This document shows positions 44,809-55,764 of a stretch of 64,000 bases of DNA, piece by piece. The first letter of the stretch is position 1; each line of letters opens with the position of its first letter. Both the position numbers and the translations under genes were made by a program. Source of the stretch: Flagellatimonas centrodinii (GTDB lineage: Bacteria > Pseudomonadota > Gammaproteobacteria > Nevskiales > Nevskiaceae); NCBI RefSeq assembly GCF_016918765.2, contig NZ_CP092104.1, positions 2,914,001-2,978,000 of the forward strand, read 5' to 3'. The notes under the pieces are model-generated. The model was not told where the DNA came from, did no database searches, and saw only the letters and a list, made by a program, of their open reading frames with translations.

Positions 44809-46233
44809 ATGTCGGACCGCTATCTGGAATTCACCCAGTCCTCGTTTGGCAAGACCCTCTCAGGCCTCATGGGCCTGCCGCAGCCCCCACGCCTGAAACG
44901 CGCCAAAGCGGCCTGGGCCGATCAGCCGCTGGAAGGCCGACAGGCTCTGATCGGCGCCGCACCGGAAGGCGAACTGGTCAAGCCGGTATTGAAAGCGCTG
45001 GCGGCCATGGGGGCGGGGCTGCGTATCCAACCCGATCATGCCGGCCTGTCAACCATCAAATCGGCCGCACAGGCGCTCAAGCTGTCGCTCTCCGGTGAAC
45101 CGGCGAAGGGCAGTGGCGAGACCGCCAGCAGCGTCATCGTGTTCGATGCCACCGGTATCGATTCGGTCCAGGGTCTGCGGACGCTCTACGACTTTTTCAA
45201 CCCATTGGTTCCCGCCATACCCGCCGGGGCCCACGTTCTGATTCTCGGCCGTGCAGTGGACGCCGCGGAAACCGTGAACGCCAAGACCTGCTCCGCCGCG
45301 CTGCGGGGGTTCCTGCGGTCGCTCGCCAAAGAAGTCGGGCGCAAGGGCATCACGGTCAATCTGCTGGACGTCGGCGCCGGTGCCGAGACGCAAGTTGAGG
45401 GACCACTGCGTTTTCTGCTGACCGAACACTCCGCTTTCATCACCGGTCAGGTGCTGCCGCTCACCGCCGGGCGCGGCAAGCCCGCGGCGTTGGTCGGGTC
45501 TCTGCAGGGCAAGGTGGCGCTCGTGACCGGCGCAGCCCGCGGAATCGGCGCATCGATTGCGGAAACGCTGGCCCGTGAAGGCGCACAGGTCATCGGACTG
45601 GATCACCCGTCGCAGGAGGGTGCACTCGGCGAAACCATGGGCAAGATCGGCGGCCACGGCCTGGCACTCGACGTGACGGCGCCGGATGCAGCCAGTCGCA
45701 TTGCCGCCGAGGTTGCCCGTCACTTCAAGGGGCTCGACGTGGTGGTGCACAACGCCGGCGTGACCCGCGACAAGATGATCCGCAACATGCCACCGCACTT
45801 CTGGGACATGGTGCTGAACATCAACCTGGGTGCGATCCTGGCGATCAACGAGGGCCTGCTGGAAAGTCGCGTGCTCAACGACAAGGCGCGGGTGGTCTGC
45901 ATCTCATCGATCGGCGGCATCGCCGGCAATGCCGGGCAGACCAATTACGGTGCGACCAAGGCTGGCGTCATCGGCTATGTCGCCGCCATGGCCGAGGCGT
46001 TGGCGGAAAAGGGCGGGGCGATCAACGCGGTTGCCCCGGGCTTCATCGAAACCCAGATGACCGCCGAAATGCCGGTGGGGCCGCGTGAAGTGGGCCGGCG
46101 CCTGGCGTCGTTGGGGCAGGGGGGGCAGCCTCAGGACATCGCCGAGGCAGTGACCTTCCTCGCGTCGGCCGCGGCCGGGGGTGTCAACGGCGCCACGCTG
46201 CGGGTCTGCGGGCAGAACTTTGTCGGCGCCTGA
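44809..46233 (+). CDS. High-molecular-weight 3-oxoacyl-ACP reductase (FabG4-type)
   Basis: 474 residues from ATG 44809 with a GAAGGAG ribosome site. The N-terminal ~220 residues are a degenerate Rossmann domain without the TGxxxGxG motif. The C-terminal half is an active-type [23 protein letters not shown], Ser in [19 protein letters not shown]. This two-domain arrangement is that of HMwFabG, which acts on CoA-linked substrates. It is separate from the fab operon; its stop region overlaps ribA. Confidence 0.9.
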   Translation: MSDRYLEFTQSSFGKTLSGLMGLPQPPRLKRAKAAWADQPLEGRQALIGAAPEGELVKPVLKALAAMGAGLRIQPDHAGLSTIKSAAQALKLSLSGEPAKGSGETASSVIVFDATGIDSVQGLRTLYDFFNPLVPAIPAGAHVLILGRAVDAAETVNAKTCSAALRGFLRSLAKEVGRKGITVNLLDVGAGAETQVEGPLRFLLTEHSAFITGQVLPLTAGRGKPAALVGSLQGKVALVTGAARGIGASIAETLAREGAQVIGLDHPSQEGALGETMGKIGGHGLALDVTAPDAASRIAAEVARHFKGLDVVVHNAGVTRDKMIRNMPPHFWDMVLNINLGAILAINEGLLESRVLNDKARVVCISSIGGIAGNAGQTNYGATKAGVIGYVAAMAEALAEKGGAINAVAPGFIETQMTAEMPVGPREVGRRLASLGQGGQPQDIAEAVTFLASAAAGGVNGATLRVCGQNFVGA

Positions 46234-46843
46234 ACCGGCGCTGCCGGCTGAAGGGCGGCTGATTCGGTTGGCCGAGTCGCGCCTGCCGACCCGATTCGGA
46301 CTGTTTCGGGTCAGCGTGTTTCTCGCTGCCGATGGCAAGGAACATGCGGTGCTGGCGATGGGCGATCTCGGGAATGCCGAAGCAGCACCGCTGGTCCGGC
46401 TGCACTCTGAATGCCTCACCGGTGATGCCTTGTTTTCGCTGCGATGTGATTGTGGCGCGCAGCTGGAGGAGGCGTTGGCACGTATTGCCGCCGACGGGCG
46501 CGGGGCGGTGCTGTACTTGCGGCAGGAAGGCCGGGGCATCGGGCTGGGCAACAAGATCCGTGCTTACGCCCTGCAGGATGAGGGGGCGGATACCGTTGAG
46601 GCCAATCATCAGCTGGGATTCCCGGCAGATGCCCGCGACTTCGGCCTGGCCGTGCAGTTGCTGCATCATCTGGGCGTGCCACGCATCCGGCTGATGACGA
46701 ACAATCCGCGCAAACTCGAACAGTTGCGGACTGCCGGAATCGATATTGTCGAGCGGATTCCGCTCAACCCGGGCGAGAACCCGCACAACCGGGCCTATCT
46801 CGCAACGAAGGCAAGCAAGCTGGGCCATCTGCTCGGCGACTGA
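46220..46843 (+). CDS. ribA: GTP cyclohydrolase II
   Basis: 207 residues from TTG 46220, which fits the family length best; GTG 46181 would add 13 residues inside the preceding gene. It opens GTP to start riboflavin synthesis. Zinc cysteines 65, 76 and 78 lie in [17 protein letters not shown], and [21 protein letters not shown] and [12 protein letters not shown] are diagnostic. It overlaps the reductase gene by 14 bp; pyrD follows after 9 bp. Confidence 0.93.
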   Translation: MSAPEPALPAEGRLIRLAESRLPTRFGLFRVSVFLAADGKEHAVLAMGDLGNAEAAPLVRLHSECLTGDALFSLRCDCGAQLEEALARIAADGRGAVLYLRQEGRGIGLGNKIRAYALQDEGADTVEANHQLGFPADARDFGLAVQLLHHLGVPRIRLMTNNPRKLEQLRTAGIDIVERIPLNPGENPHNRAYLATKASKLGHLLGD

Positions 46844-46852
46844 CAGGACATC

Positions 46853-47893
46853 ATGCTCTACGCCCTTGCGCGCCACGCCCTGTTCGCCCTCGATGCCGAG
46901 CGGGCCCATGAGTTGACGCTGGCCTGCTTCCGTCACCAGCCCTGGCTCAGCACCCTGCCGTTCGCCGGCCCTGCGGTGCGCGATCCGGTGTCGTTGCTCG
47001 GGCTGCAATTCCCCAATCGTGTCGGGCTTGCCGCCGGGCTCGACAAGAACGGCGAATGCCTGTCTGCCTGGGCTCGGCTGGGGTTCGGCTTCGTCGAGGT
47101 GGGTACCGTCACGCCGAGGCCGCAACCCGGAAACCCACGACCTCGAATGTTCCGGCTGCCGGATCAGCACGCCCTGATCAATCGGCTGGGCTTCAACAAC
47201 AAGGGCGTCGACCACCTGCTGCAGGCCGTCGCGGCAGCGGACTACCGGGGCATTCTCGGCATCAATATCGGCAAGAATTTCGATACGCCAAATGAGCGGG
47301 CGGCCGACGACTATCGGATCTGCCTGGAGAAGGTCTACCGGGCGGCGAGCTATGTCACCGTCAATATCTCCAGTCCGAACACTCGAGACCTGCGGGATCT
47401 GCAGGCCGAGGCCCCGTTGCGTGCCTTGCTCGAAACCCTGGCGCGCACGCGCACTTCGCTGGCGCAGACCCACGGAAAGCGGGTTCCGCTGCTGGTAAAA
47501 ATAGCCCCCGACATGGGGCCGGAGGCGCTCACCAGCCTGGCCCGAGTGGTTCAGGATGCCGGGGTCGACGGTTTGATCGCCACCAACACCACGATCGCGC
47601 GGCCGGGACTGGAAGGTGGCCGATGGCAGGCCGAGGCCGGCGGCCTGTCGGGGGCGCCGTTGGCGCCGATGGCAAGGGAAACCCTTGCGGCCCTTAGGCG
47701 CGCGGTAGGGCCGACATTTCCGCTGGTCGGTGTTGGCGGCATCGACTCGGCGGCGGTTGCGCGTGATCGCCACAGTGCCGGCGCCGACCTGATCCAGCTC
47801 TACACCGGCTTCATCTATCGAGGCCCGTCACTGGTGCGGGAGGTCGCCGAGGCACTGGCGGCTACGGTTGCCGAGCGGCAGCCGGATCATTAA
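46853..47893 (+). CDS. pyrD: Dihydroorotate dehydrogenase (quinone), class 2
   Basis: 346 residues. The N-terminal amphipathic extension (MLYALARHALFALDAERAHE) binds the membrane, as in class 2 enzymes. FMN-barrel motifs: GLAAGLDKNGE, INRLGFNNKG, the catalytic Ser in NISSPNT and LVGVGGIDSAAVA. It feeds electrons from pyrimidine synthesis to quinone. Confidence 0.96.
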   Translation: MLYALARHALFALDAERAHELTLACFRHQPWLSTLPFAGPAVRDPVSLLGLQFPNRVGLAAGLDKNGECLSAWARLGFGFVEVGTVTPRPQPGNPRPRMFRLPDQHALINRLGFNNKGVDHLLQAVAAADYRGILGINIGKNFDTPNERAADDYRICLEKVYRAASYVTVNISSPNTRDLRDLQAEAPLRALLETLARTRTSLAQTHGKRVPLLVKIAPDMGPEALTSLARVVQDAGVDGLIATNTTIARPGLEGGRWQAEAGGLSGAPLAPMARETLAALRRAVGPTFPLVGVGGIDSAAVARDRHSAGADLIQLYTGFIYRGPSLVREVAEALAATVAERQPDH

Positions 47894-47920
47894 ATTCGCT
47901 GTCACAAAGGACTTGTAACC

Positions 47921-47948
47921 TTGGGTCCTTATATGTCGTTCTTATAAA
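47921..47948 (+). promoter_or_regulatory. Candidate sigma-70 promoter of the OmpA-family gene
   Basis: TTGGGT and TATAAA separated by 16 bp, ending 20 bp before the start codon; the short leader makes it only tentative. Confidence 0.3.
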
Positions 47949-47967
47949 CAAGCCTAGGGAAGAAACC

Positions 47968-49083
47968 ATGCGTTCAAATGCACGGGCCGCAATCGCGGCT
48001 GTATTGCTGTTCAGTGGTGCGGCATCAGCCGAACACGTTGCCCAGCCCTCACCGTATCTGGCCGGCCAGTACGCCTTCGAACTCAACGACGGTGATCGTG
48101 ACTCCGCCAACGGCCATGGTTTCCAGCTGACCTTCGGCATGCCGTTATTCAATCTCGAGCACTACACCACCGAATTGTCGTATTACGCGGTGGCACGCGA
48201 GCGTGATATCGATGGCAGCGACGATTATCAGTCAACGCTCAGTCTCGACCTGGTGCGCCAGTTGGGGCGTTTTGGCTGGGCAGATCAGCTGGAATGGCTG
48301 CCGACATTCCAGCCGTTTGCATTGTTGGGCGCCGCACTTGTCGAAGAAGATGTGCGGGGCGACAAGCACTACCACGCCGGCCTCAACGTTGGTGCCGGCG
48401 CGCTCGTGGATCTGGGGTTCCGCGGGCTGGCACTGCGTACCGAAGCCCGCGCCCTGGCGCAGCTCAACGACCGCTCGGTGGTCACCGAGGACGCGCTGTT
48501 CGACTATCGCCTGATGGTGGGTTTGCAGGCACCGCTGACCATCTTCTTCCCGCCCTCCGAAGCTGTTGAGCCTGCGCCGGTGGACGCCTGTGCCGTTGCG
48601 GTGGTCGACCCACTGACCGGTCGTTCCGACTGTGTCACCGATTCCGACCGAGACGGTGTTGCCGACGGCATCGACGAATGCCCGGGCACACTGCCCGGCA
48701 CCGTGGTCAACCCGCAGGGTTGCCCAGTGGATCTGACCGCGCAGGTCATCCGCGGTGTGAACTTCGAAACCGACTCGGCGGTGCTGCTGCCGGAATCGAA
48801 GGCGATCCTCGACGAGACCGCGCAGTCACTGAAGGCCATGGAAGACCCCAACGTTCTGATCGAGATCGGCGGGCACACCGATCCCATCGGCACCAAGGAC
48901 TACAACCTGACGCTGTCGCAACAGCGTGCAGAGTCGGTGCGCCAGTATTTGGTGGGCAAGGGCGTTGAGGGTTCCCGCCTGCAGGCACGCGGATACGGTG
49001 AGAGCCAGCCGGTCGCCAGCAACGACACCGAAGCGGGGCGTGCCCAGAATCGTCGCGTGGAGTTCCGCATCATTCTCCGCTGA
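47968..49083 (+). CDS. OmpA-family outer-membrane protein with a TSP3 linker
   Basis: 371 residues: a signal peptide (to about residue 24, GAASA), an eight-strand-type beta-barrel (about 30-195), a linker with calcium-binding type-3 repeat features (DSDRDGVADGIDECPGT), and a C-terminal OmpA domain that binds peptidoglycan (VNFETDSAVLLPES, GHTDPIGTKDYN, LSQQRAESV, NRRVEF). It anchors the outer membrane to the wall. A strong terminator follows. Confidence 0.92.
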   Translation: MRSNARAAIAAVLLFSGAASAEHVAQPSPYLAGQYAFELNDGDRDSANGHGFQLTFGMPLFNLEHYTTELSYYAVARERDIDGSDDYQSTLSLDLVRQLGRFGWADQLEWLPTFQPFALLGAALVEEDVRGDKHYHAGLNVGAGALVDLGFRGLALRTEARALAQLNDRSVVTEDALFDYRLMVGLQAPLTIFFPPSEAVEPAPVDACAVAVVDPLTGRSDCVTDSDRDGVADGIDECPGTLPGTVVNPQGCPVDLTAQVIRGVNFETDSAVLLPESKAILDETAQSLKAMEDPNVLIEIGGHTDPIGTKDYNLTLSQQRAESVRQYLVGKGVEGSRLQARGYGESQPVASNDTEAGRAQNRRVEFRIILR

Positions 49084-49102
49084 CCGGGCGGGTATCATGC
49101 CG

Positions 49103-49135
49103 ACCCGCGGCACGGAAACGTGCCGCGGGTTTTTT
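49103..49135 (+). terminator. Rho-independent terminator after the OmpA-family gene
   Basis: ACCCGCGGCACG-GAAA-CGTGCCGCGGGT, a 12-bp perfect stem with a GAAA tetraloop, followed by T5. Confidence 0.9.
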
Positions 49136-49156
49136 GTGAACGGATCCACGACCATC

Positions 49157-49378
49157 ATGCGCAAACAGTCCGTCGTCGAATCGCCCTGCACCGGGGTCTG
49201 CACGCTGGATGATCAGGGCGTCTGCGCAGGGTGTGGGCGGCTTATGGACGAAATCGTGCGCTGGTCTGCCGCCTCCGTCTCCGAGCAGCACGACATCCGC
49301 GAGCGCGCCGCCCGCCGCCGCCGACCCAAGGACGGGAACGACGACCTTTCCATTTCAAGCGAGCCTAATCTCCCATGA
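49157..49378 (+). CDS. DUF1289 family protein
   Basis: 73 residues from ATG 49157. The four-Cys pattern SPCTGVC...GVCAGCGR followed by the helix EIVRWSAASVSEQHDIRERA defines DUF1289, a small family whose cysteines may bind a metal or Fe-S cluster. Its stop overlaps the thioesterase start by 4 bp, so the two are coupled. Confidence 0.88.
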   Translation: MRKQSVVESPCTGVCTLDDQGVCAGCGRLMDEIVRWSAASVSEQHDIRERAARRRRPKDGNDDLSISSEPNLP

Positions 49379-49821
49379 GCCGTACCCTCCCGACCCGTGA
49401 TGCCTTTGGTTTCTGGCATGCCATCTCGACCCGTTGGTCGGACCATGACCGTCTCGACCACGTCAATAACGCGCGCTATTTCAGCTTTGACGAGGACGCA
49501 CGTCTGGGTTATTTCCAGGACCTGTGGCGCGACGACCCGCAGTTCTGGAAGCAGTACGGCTTCATCCTTGCCCGGCTCGGATGCGATTTTGTTTCGCAGT
49601 TACGGCACCCTGCCACAGTGGACGTCGGCTTCCGCGTCACCCGGCTCGGCGGTGCCAGCATGGAAACCGAATCGTTGATGCTCGATGGCGACACCGTGGT
49701 GGCCGTCACGCAGGGCGTGATCGTTTGGTTTGACTACGCCGAACAGAAGCCAATGCCGATTCCCGAAAGCGTGCGCGCTTCCATCCGGGCCCGTGAGCCG
49801 GTGGCGCCAACCGAAAAGTGA
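49375..49821 (+). CDS. Acyl-CoA thioesterase, 4HBT hotdog family
   Basis: 148 residues. The WSDHDRLDHVNNARYFSFDEDAR signature, in parts RWSDHDRLDHVNNARY, with catalytic Asp marks the 4-hydroxybenzoyl-CoA-type thioesterases. The substrate is unknown. Coupled to the DUF1289 gene upstream. Confidence 0.88.
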   Translation: MSRTLPTRDAFGFWHAISTRWSDHDRLDHVNNARYFSFDEDARLGYFQDLWRDDPQFWKQYGFILARLGCDFVSQLRHPATVDVGFRVTRLGGASMETESLMLDGDTVVAVTQGVIVWFDYAEQKPMPIPESVRASIRAREPVAPTEK

Positions 49822-49845
49822 ACGTGGGGTTCACTTAGCACTTTT

Positions 49846-49864
49846 AATACGAATCGTTCGCGTT
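49846..49864. promoter_or_regulatory. Fur box upstream of the siderophore receptor
   Basis: AATACGAATCGTTCGCGTT matches the gammaproteobacterial Fur pattern AATGCGAATCATTCGCATT at 16 of 19 positions and is itself nearly palindromic. It lies 117 bp before the receptor gene. Iron repression of the receptor-hydroxylase pair is expected. Confidence 0.65.
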
Positions 49865-49980
49865 TATACTGGTTGCCCTCTCAGGCAGCAGCCGCCCGGC
49901 GCGGCGCCCACCCAGGAGTCCTGTCCGCCGATCCAGAGCATCGGCGGGAGACCGATCACTTTCCTGGGAGATGTACTGCG

Positions 49981-52203
49981 ATGAACCATCGCCTGAACCG
50001 AATTGCCGCGGCCGTTCTCGCGGCTCATGCGCTGCCCGTCATGGCTCAAGAGGAAACGGCCGCCGAACTGTCACCGGTTACCGTGGAGGGCGCGTCGATC
50101 CGCGACTACAAGAGCGACGAAGCATCGTCACCCAAATTCACTGCACCGCTACTGGACACACCGCGTTCAGTCACCGTGATCAATAGCGAGGTGCTGCGGG
50201 ATTCAGGCTCGACATCGCTGCAGGACGCGCTCCGGGTCGTGCCTGGCATTACCTTCGGTGCCGGCGAGGGTGGCCAGCCAATCGCCGACCGCCCGATCAT
50301 TCGGGGGTTGAACTCGACCGCCAATGTTTTCGTCGATGGTGTTCGCGATATCGGCACCCAGACGCGTGAGATCTTCGCCCTGGAATCAGTCGAGGTGATC
50401 CGTGGCGCTGACTCGGTGTACTCAGGTCGGGGCTCCGGCGGCGGCAGTATCAACCTGGTCAGCAAGACGCCGAAGCCAGAGGCCTTTACCAGCGGCACCC
50501 TGATGATCGGAACAGATGACTTGTTGCGGGGCACGCTGGATCGCAACTGGCGGCTGGGTGAGGACGTCGGGGCGCGCCTCAATGTTCTGGGGTCGAAGGG
50601 CGGAACGCCGGGACGCGACAATGCAGTCGACTTCGAAAAATGGGGCATCGCACCGTCAATCACAGTGGGAATCGACAGTGCGACCCGGCTGACGGCCGGG
50701 TATTACCACCTCACCGACAACGGCATGCCGGACTACAGCATTCCCTATGATCTCGCCTCCGGACAACCCGCCACAGAGACCCTGGGCGTCGATTCAGACC
50801 GCTTCTTTGGATTGGTGTCGCGCGACTTTCGTGAAGCGAAGACGGATACCGCAACCCTCACCGCTGCACGCGATCTCGACAATGGTTTCGTGCTGCGGAA
50901 TGTCACCCGCTACGGCACGTCAACCAACAGCTATGTTGTCACCAACCCTGATGACAGCAAGGGCAATGTGGCCAACGGGCTGGTCTATCGGAACACCAAG
51001 AGTCGGTTCACCGAAACCGACACGTTTGCCAACGTCACCGACCTCAGCGGTGTGGCGCAGGTTTATGGCTTTGAGCACCGTTTCAATATCGGCTTGGAAT
51101 TCAGTCGCGAAGAGAAGCTGGCTGACGGCTGGAACGTCGTCAGCGATGGCGCGGGCACTGGAACCGACTGCAGCGATCCGGTGCAGGGGCCCCTGCTGTT
51201 AGCGTCGGGCGACTGCACCGACCTGTTTGCGCCCAACCCCTATGACCCATGGTCCGGGACGGTGTCGCGCCGAAATGACCCCACGTACTTCACCACGGAC
51301 ATCACCAGTCTGTACGGACTCGACAGCGTTTCGCTGAGCCCGCGCTGGCAGGGCAGCTTCGGATTGCGCTGGGACCAGTACCAGACCGAGGCGATCAAGC
51401 CGTCCGATCCGGCCGTCAATGGCATCAGCCGCGACAGCTTTCTCAATTACCAGGTCGGACTGGTGTTCAAGCCGGTTCCCAACAGCAGCATCTACGCCAG
51501 TCTGAGCACCACCACGACACCGGCATCACTGGGGAATGGTGACGAGGATTCGCCGAATCCCGGGAGCCCGGACAGCTGCACTTCACGCTGCCGTCGAGAC
51601 AATACCAACCTCGATCCCGAGGAAACCCTGAACCTCGAACTGGGAACAAAATGGGCGCTGTTCGCCGACCGGATGCTGGTGTCTGCGGCGCTCTTCCAGA
51701 TGACCCGGGAAAACGCAGAAATTGAGGTGGCCGCCGATATTTTTGAACAGGTTGGTGAAGCCGAGGTACGGGGGCTCGAACTCAGTCTTTCCGGCAGCGT
51801 CACACCGCGCTGGAACGTATTTGGTGGTTACACCTACCTCGATACCGAGTTGGTTCGGGGGGCGTTCGACAGCGCTGCTGTCGGCGAGGTGCTGCCGAAT
51901 ACACCCGAACACAGTCTGAGCGTGACGACCCGATACGAAGTGACGCCAACCCTGACGGTCGGTGGTGGCGCCTTCTATGTCAGTGAGGTCTATGGCAGTA
52001 CCAGCAGTAGTCCCAAGAAGCAGATCCCCGAGTACTGGCGCTTCGATGCATTGCTGGGCTGGCGTATCAACCGCAATTTCGATGTCCAGGTGAACGTCCA
52101 GAATCTGGCCGACGAGGTGTACTACACCAAGGCCTACGCGGCACACTACGCTGCGTTGGGAAGCGGTCGGCAGGTATTGGTGTCCACCCACTTTTCGTTC
52201 TGA
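49981..52203 (+). CDS. TonB-dependent catecholate siderophore receptor (Fiu/PiuA-like)
   Basis: 740 residues from ATG 49981. Signal peptide ending PVMAQ, a plug domain (TPRSVTVINSEVL, DALRVVPGITFGAGEGG, RGADSVYSGRGSGGGSINLVSK) and a 22-strand barrel ending in an aromatic residue (VLVSTHFSF). It imports a ferric catecholate or monomeric catechol. The frame extends upstream to 49873 without a signal peptide. The downstream piuC-like gene supports the Fiu/PiuA assignment. Confidence 0.9.
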   Translation: MNHRLNRIAAAVLAAHALPVMAQEETAAELSPVTVEGASIRDYKSDEASSPKFTAPLLDTPRSVTVINSEVLRDSGSTSLQDALRVVPGITFGAGEGGQPIADRPIIRGLNSTANVFVDGVRDIGTQTREIFALESVEVIRGADSVYSGRGSGGGSINLVSKTPKPEAFTSGTLMIGTDDLLRGTLDRNWRLGEDVGARLNVLGSKGGTPGRDNAVDFEKWGIAPSITVGIDSATRLTAGYYHLTDNGMPDYSIPYDLASGQPATETLGVDSDRFFGLVSRDFREAKTDTATLTAARDLDNGFVLRNVTRYGTSTNSYVVTNPDDSKGNVANGLVYRNTKSRFTETDTFANVTDLSGVAQVYGFEHRFNIGLEFSREEKLADGWNVVSDGAGTGTDCSDPVQGPLLLASGDCTDLFAPNPYDPWSGTVSRRNDPTYFTTDITSLYGLDSVSLSPRWQGSFGLRWDQYQTEAIKPSDPAVNGISRDSFLNYQVGLVFKPVPNSSIYASLSTTTTPASLGNGDEDSPNPGSPDSCTSRCRRDNTNLDPEETLNLELGTKWALFADRMLVSAALFQMTRENAEIEVAADIFEQVGEAEVRGLELSLSGSVTPRWNVFGGYTYLDTELVRGAFDSAAVGEVLPNTPEHSLSVTTRYEVTPTLTVGGGAFYVSEVYGSTSSSPKKQIPEYWRFDALLGWRINRNFDVQVNVQNLADEVYYTKAYAAHYAALGSGRQVLVSTHFSF

Positions 52204-52216
52204 AGTTGCCTGGCCC

Positions 52217-52239
52217 GCCCCGCGCGCGCTGCGCGGGGC
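52217..52239 (+). terminator. GC-rich hairpin between receptor and hydroxylase genes
   Basis: GCCCCGCGC / GCGCGGGGC, a 9-bp perfect stem with a 5-nt loop and no T-run. It probably reduces or stabilises rather than stops the transcript into the next gene. Confidence 0.4.
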
Positions 52240-52260
52240 TCGGTCCCAAGGGAGTCTGCA

Positions 52261-54335
<2,075 letters not shown>

Positions 54336-54352
54336 CTACCGGAGGCCACCCG

Positions 54353-55726
54353 ATGAACGAGGTTCGCATCGAGCAGGACAGTCTGGGAACGCTGGAAGTC
54401 CCGGCCACCGCGCTGTGGGGCGCCCAGACCCAGCGGGCGATCGAGAACTTTCCGATCTCGGGACAACCGATGCCCGCCGCCTTCATCCATGCCTTGGGGC
54501 TGGTGAAAGCGGCCTGTGCCGAGAGCAATGCAGCGCTCGGCGTGCTGCCTGCAGACATCGCCGATGCCATCATCGCCGCCGCCGAGGCGGTGGCCCGGGG
54601 GGAGTACGACGCCGAGTTCCCGGTCGACGTGTTCCAGACCGGCTCCGGCACGTCGACCAACATGAACGCCAACGAGGTCATTGCCCATTTGGCGACGACG
54701 AAGTTGGGGCGGGACGTGCATCCCAATGATCATGTCAACGCCAGCCAGTCCTCGAACGACGTCATTCCGACCACGGCCCATCTGTCGGTCGCCATCGAGA
54801 TCGAGCGCGGGTTGCGGCCGGCACTGGCTGCGTTGCGGACCAGCATCGAGCGTCGGTCAGAGGAGCTGCGGGACACCGTCAAGACCGGACGCACCCATCT
54901 GATGGATGCCATGCCGCTGACGCTGGGCCAGGAACTGTCAGGCTGGGCGCAACAGCTTGCCGACGGCGAGGCGCGCTTGCAGGCGACACGCCCGCGGCTT
55001 TACGCATTGGCGCAGGGCGCGACGGCGGTCGGCACCGGCATCAATGCGCCTCAGGGTTTCGGCCCCTTGGTGGCCGAACGCCTCGCGGCTCGCACCGGTT
55101 TGCCGCTGACCACGGGCCGAAATTACTTCGAGCGTCTGTCCAGCCTCGACACGCTGGCGGAAGTTTCGGCACAAATGAAGGTGATCGCCTGCAGCCTGAT
55201 GAAGATCGCCAATGATCTGCGATGGATGAACTCCGGCCCCTTGGCCGGATTGGGTGAAATCGTGCTGCCGGTGCTGCAGCCGGGTTCCAGCATCATGCCG
55301 GGCAAGGTCAATCCGGTGATCCCGGAAGCCGTCTGCATGGTTGCAGCGCGGGTGATCGGCAACGACGCCACGGTGACCATCGCCGCCCAGTCCGGCAACT
55401 TCCAGCTCAACGTCATGTGGCCGGTCGCCAGCCTTGCCGTCCTCGAATCCGTGCGGTTACTGACCGCCGCCGCGCGACAACTGGCCGCCCGGGCCATTGA
55501 TGGCTTCGAGGTTCGGCCGGTCGCGCTGGATGCGGCACTCGCCCGCAACCCGATTCTGGTCACGGCCCTGAACCGCGAAATCGGCTATGAGGCCGGTGCG
55601 CGGATCGCCAAGCGCGCCTATGCCGAAGGTCGCCCAGTACTCGATGTGGCGGTCGAAGAGACCGGTATGGACCGCGCCACACTCGCGCGGCTGCTGGATC
55701 CGGCCACCCTGACGCGGCCGGGCTGA
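54353..55726 (+). CDS. fumC: Fumarate hydratase, class II
   Basis: 457 residues, iron-free fumarase of the aspartase/fumarase superfamily. GSGTSTNMNANEVIA, TGRTHLMDAMPLTLGQE, and the catalytic-Ser loop PGSSIMPGKVNPVIPEA. It makes malate from fumarate. A class I enzyme gene follows after 38 bp. Confidence 0.96.
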   Translation: MNEVRIEQDSLGTLEVPATALWGAQTQRAIENFPISGQPMPAAFIHALGLVKAACAESNAALGVLPADIADAIIAAAEAVARGEYDAEFPVDVFQTGSGTSTNMNANEVIAHLATTKLGRDVHPNDHVNASQSSNDVIPTTAHLSVAIEIERGLRPALAALRTSIERRSEELRDTVKTGRTHLMDAMPLTLGQELSGWAQQLADGEARLQATRPRLYALAQGATAVGTGINAPQGFGPLVAERLAARTGLPLTTGRNYFERLSSLDTLAEVSAQMKVIACSLMKIANDLRWMNSGPLAGLGEIVLPVLQPGSSIMPGKVNPVIPEAVCMVAARVIGNDATVTIAAQSGNFQLNVMWPVASLAVLESVRLLTAAARQLAARAIDGFEVRPVALDAALARNPILVTALNREIGYEAGARIAKRAYAEGRPVLDVAVEETGMDRATLARLLDPATLTRPG

Positions 55727-55764
55727 CGGTACAATATCGGGCTCCGCCCAACGCAATCCCCGCC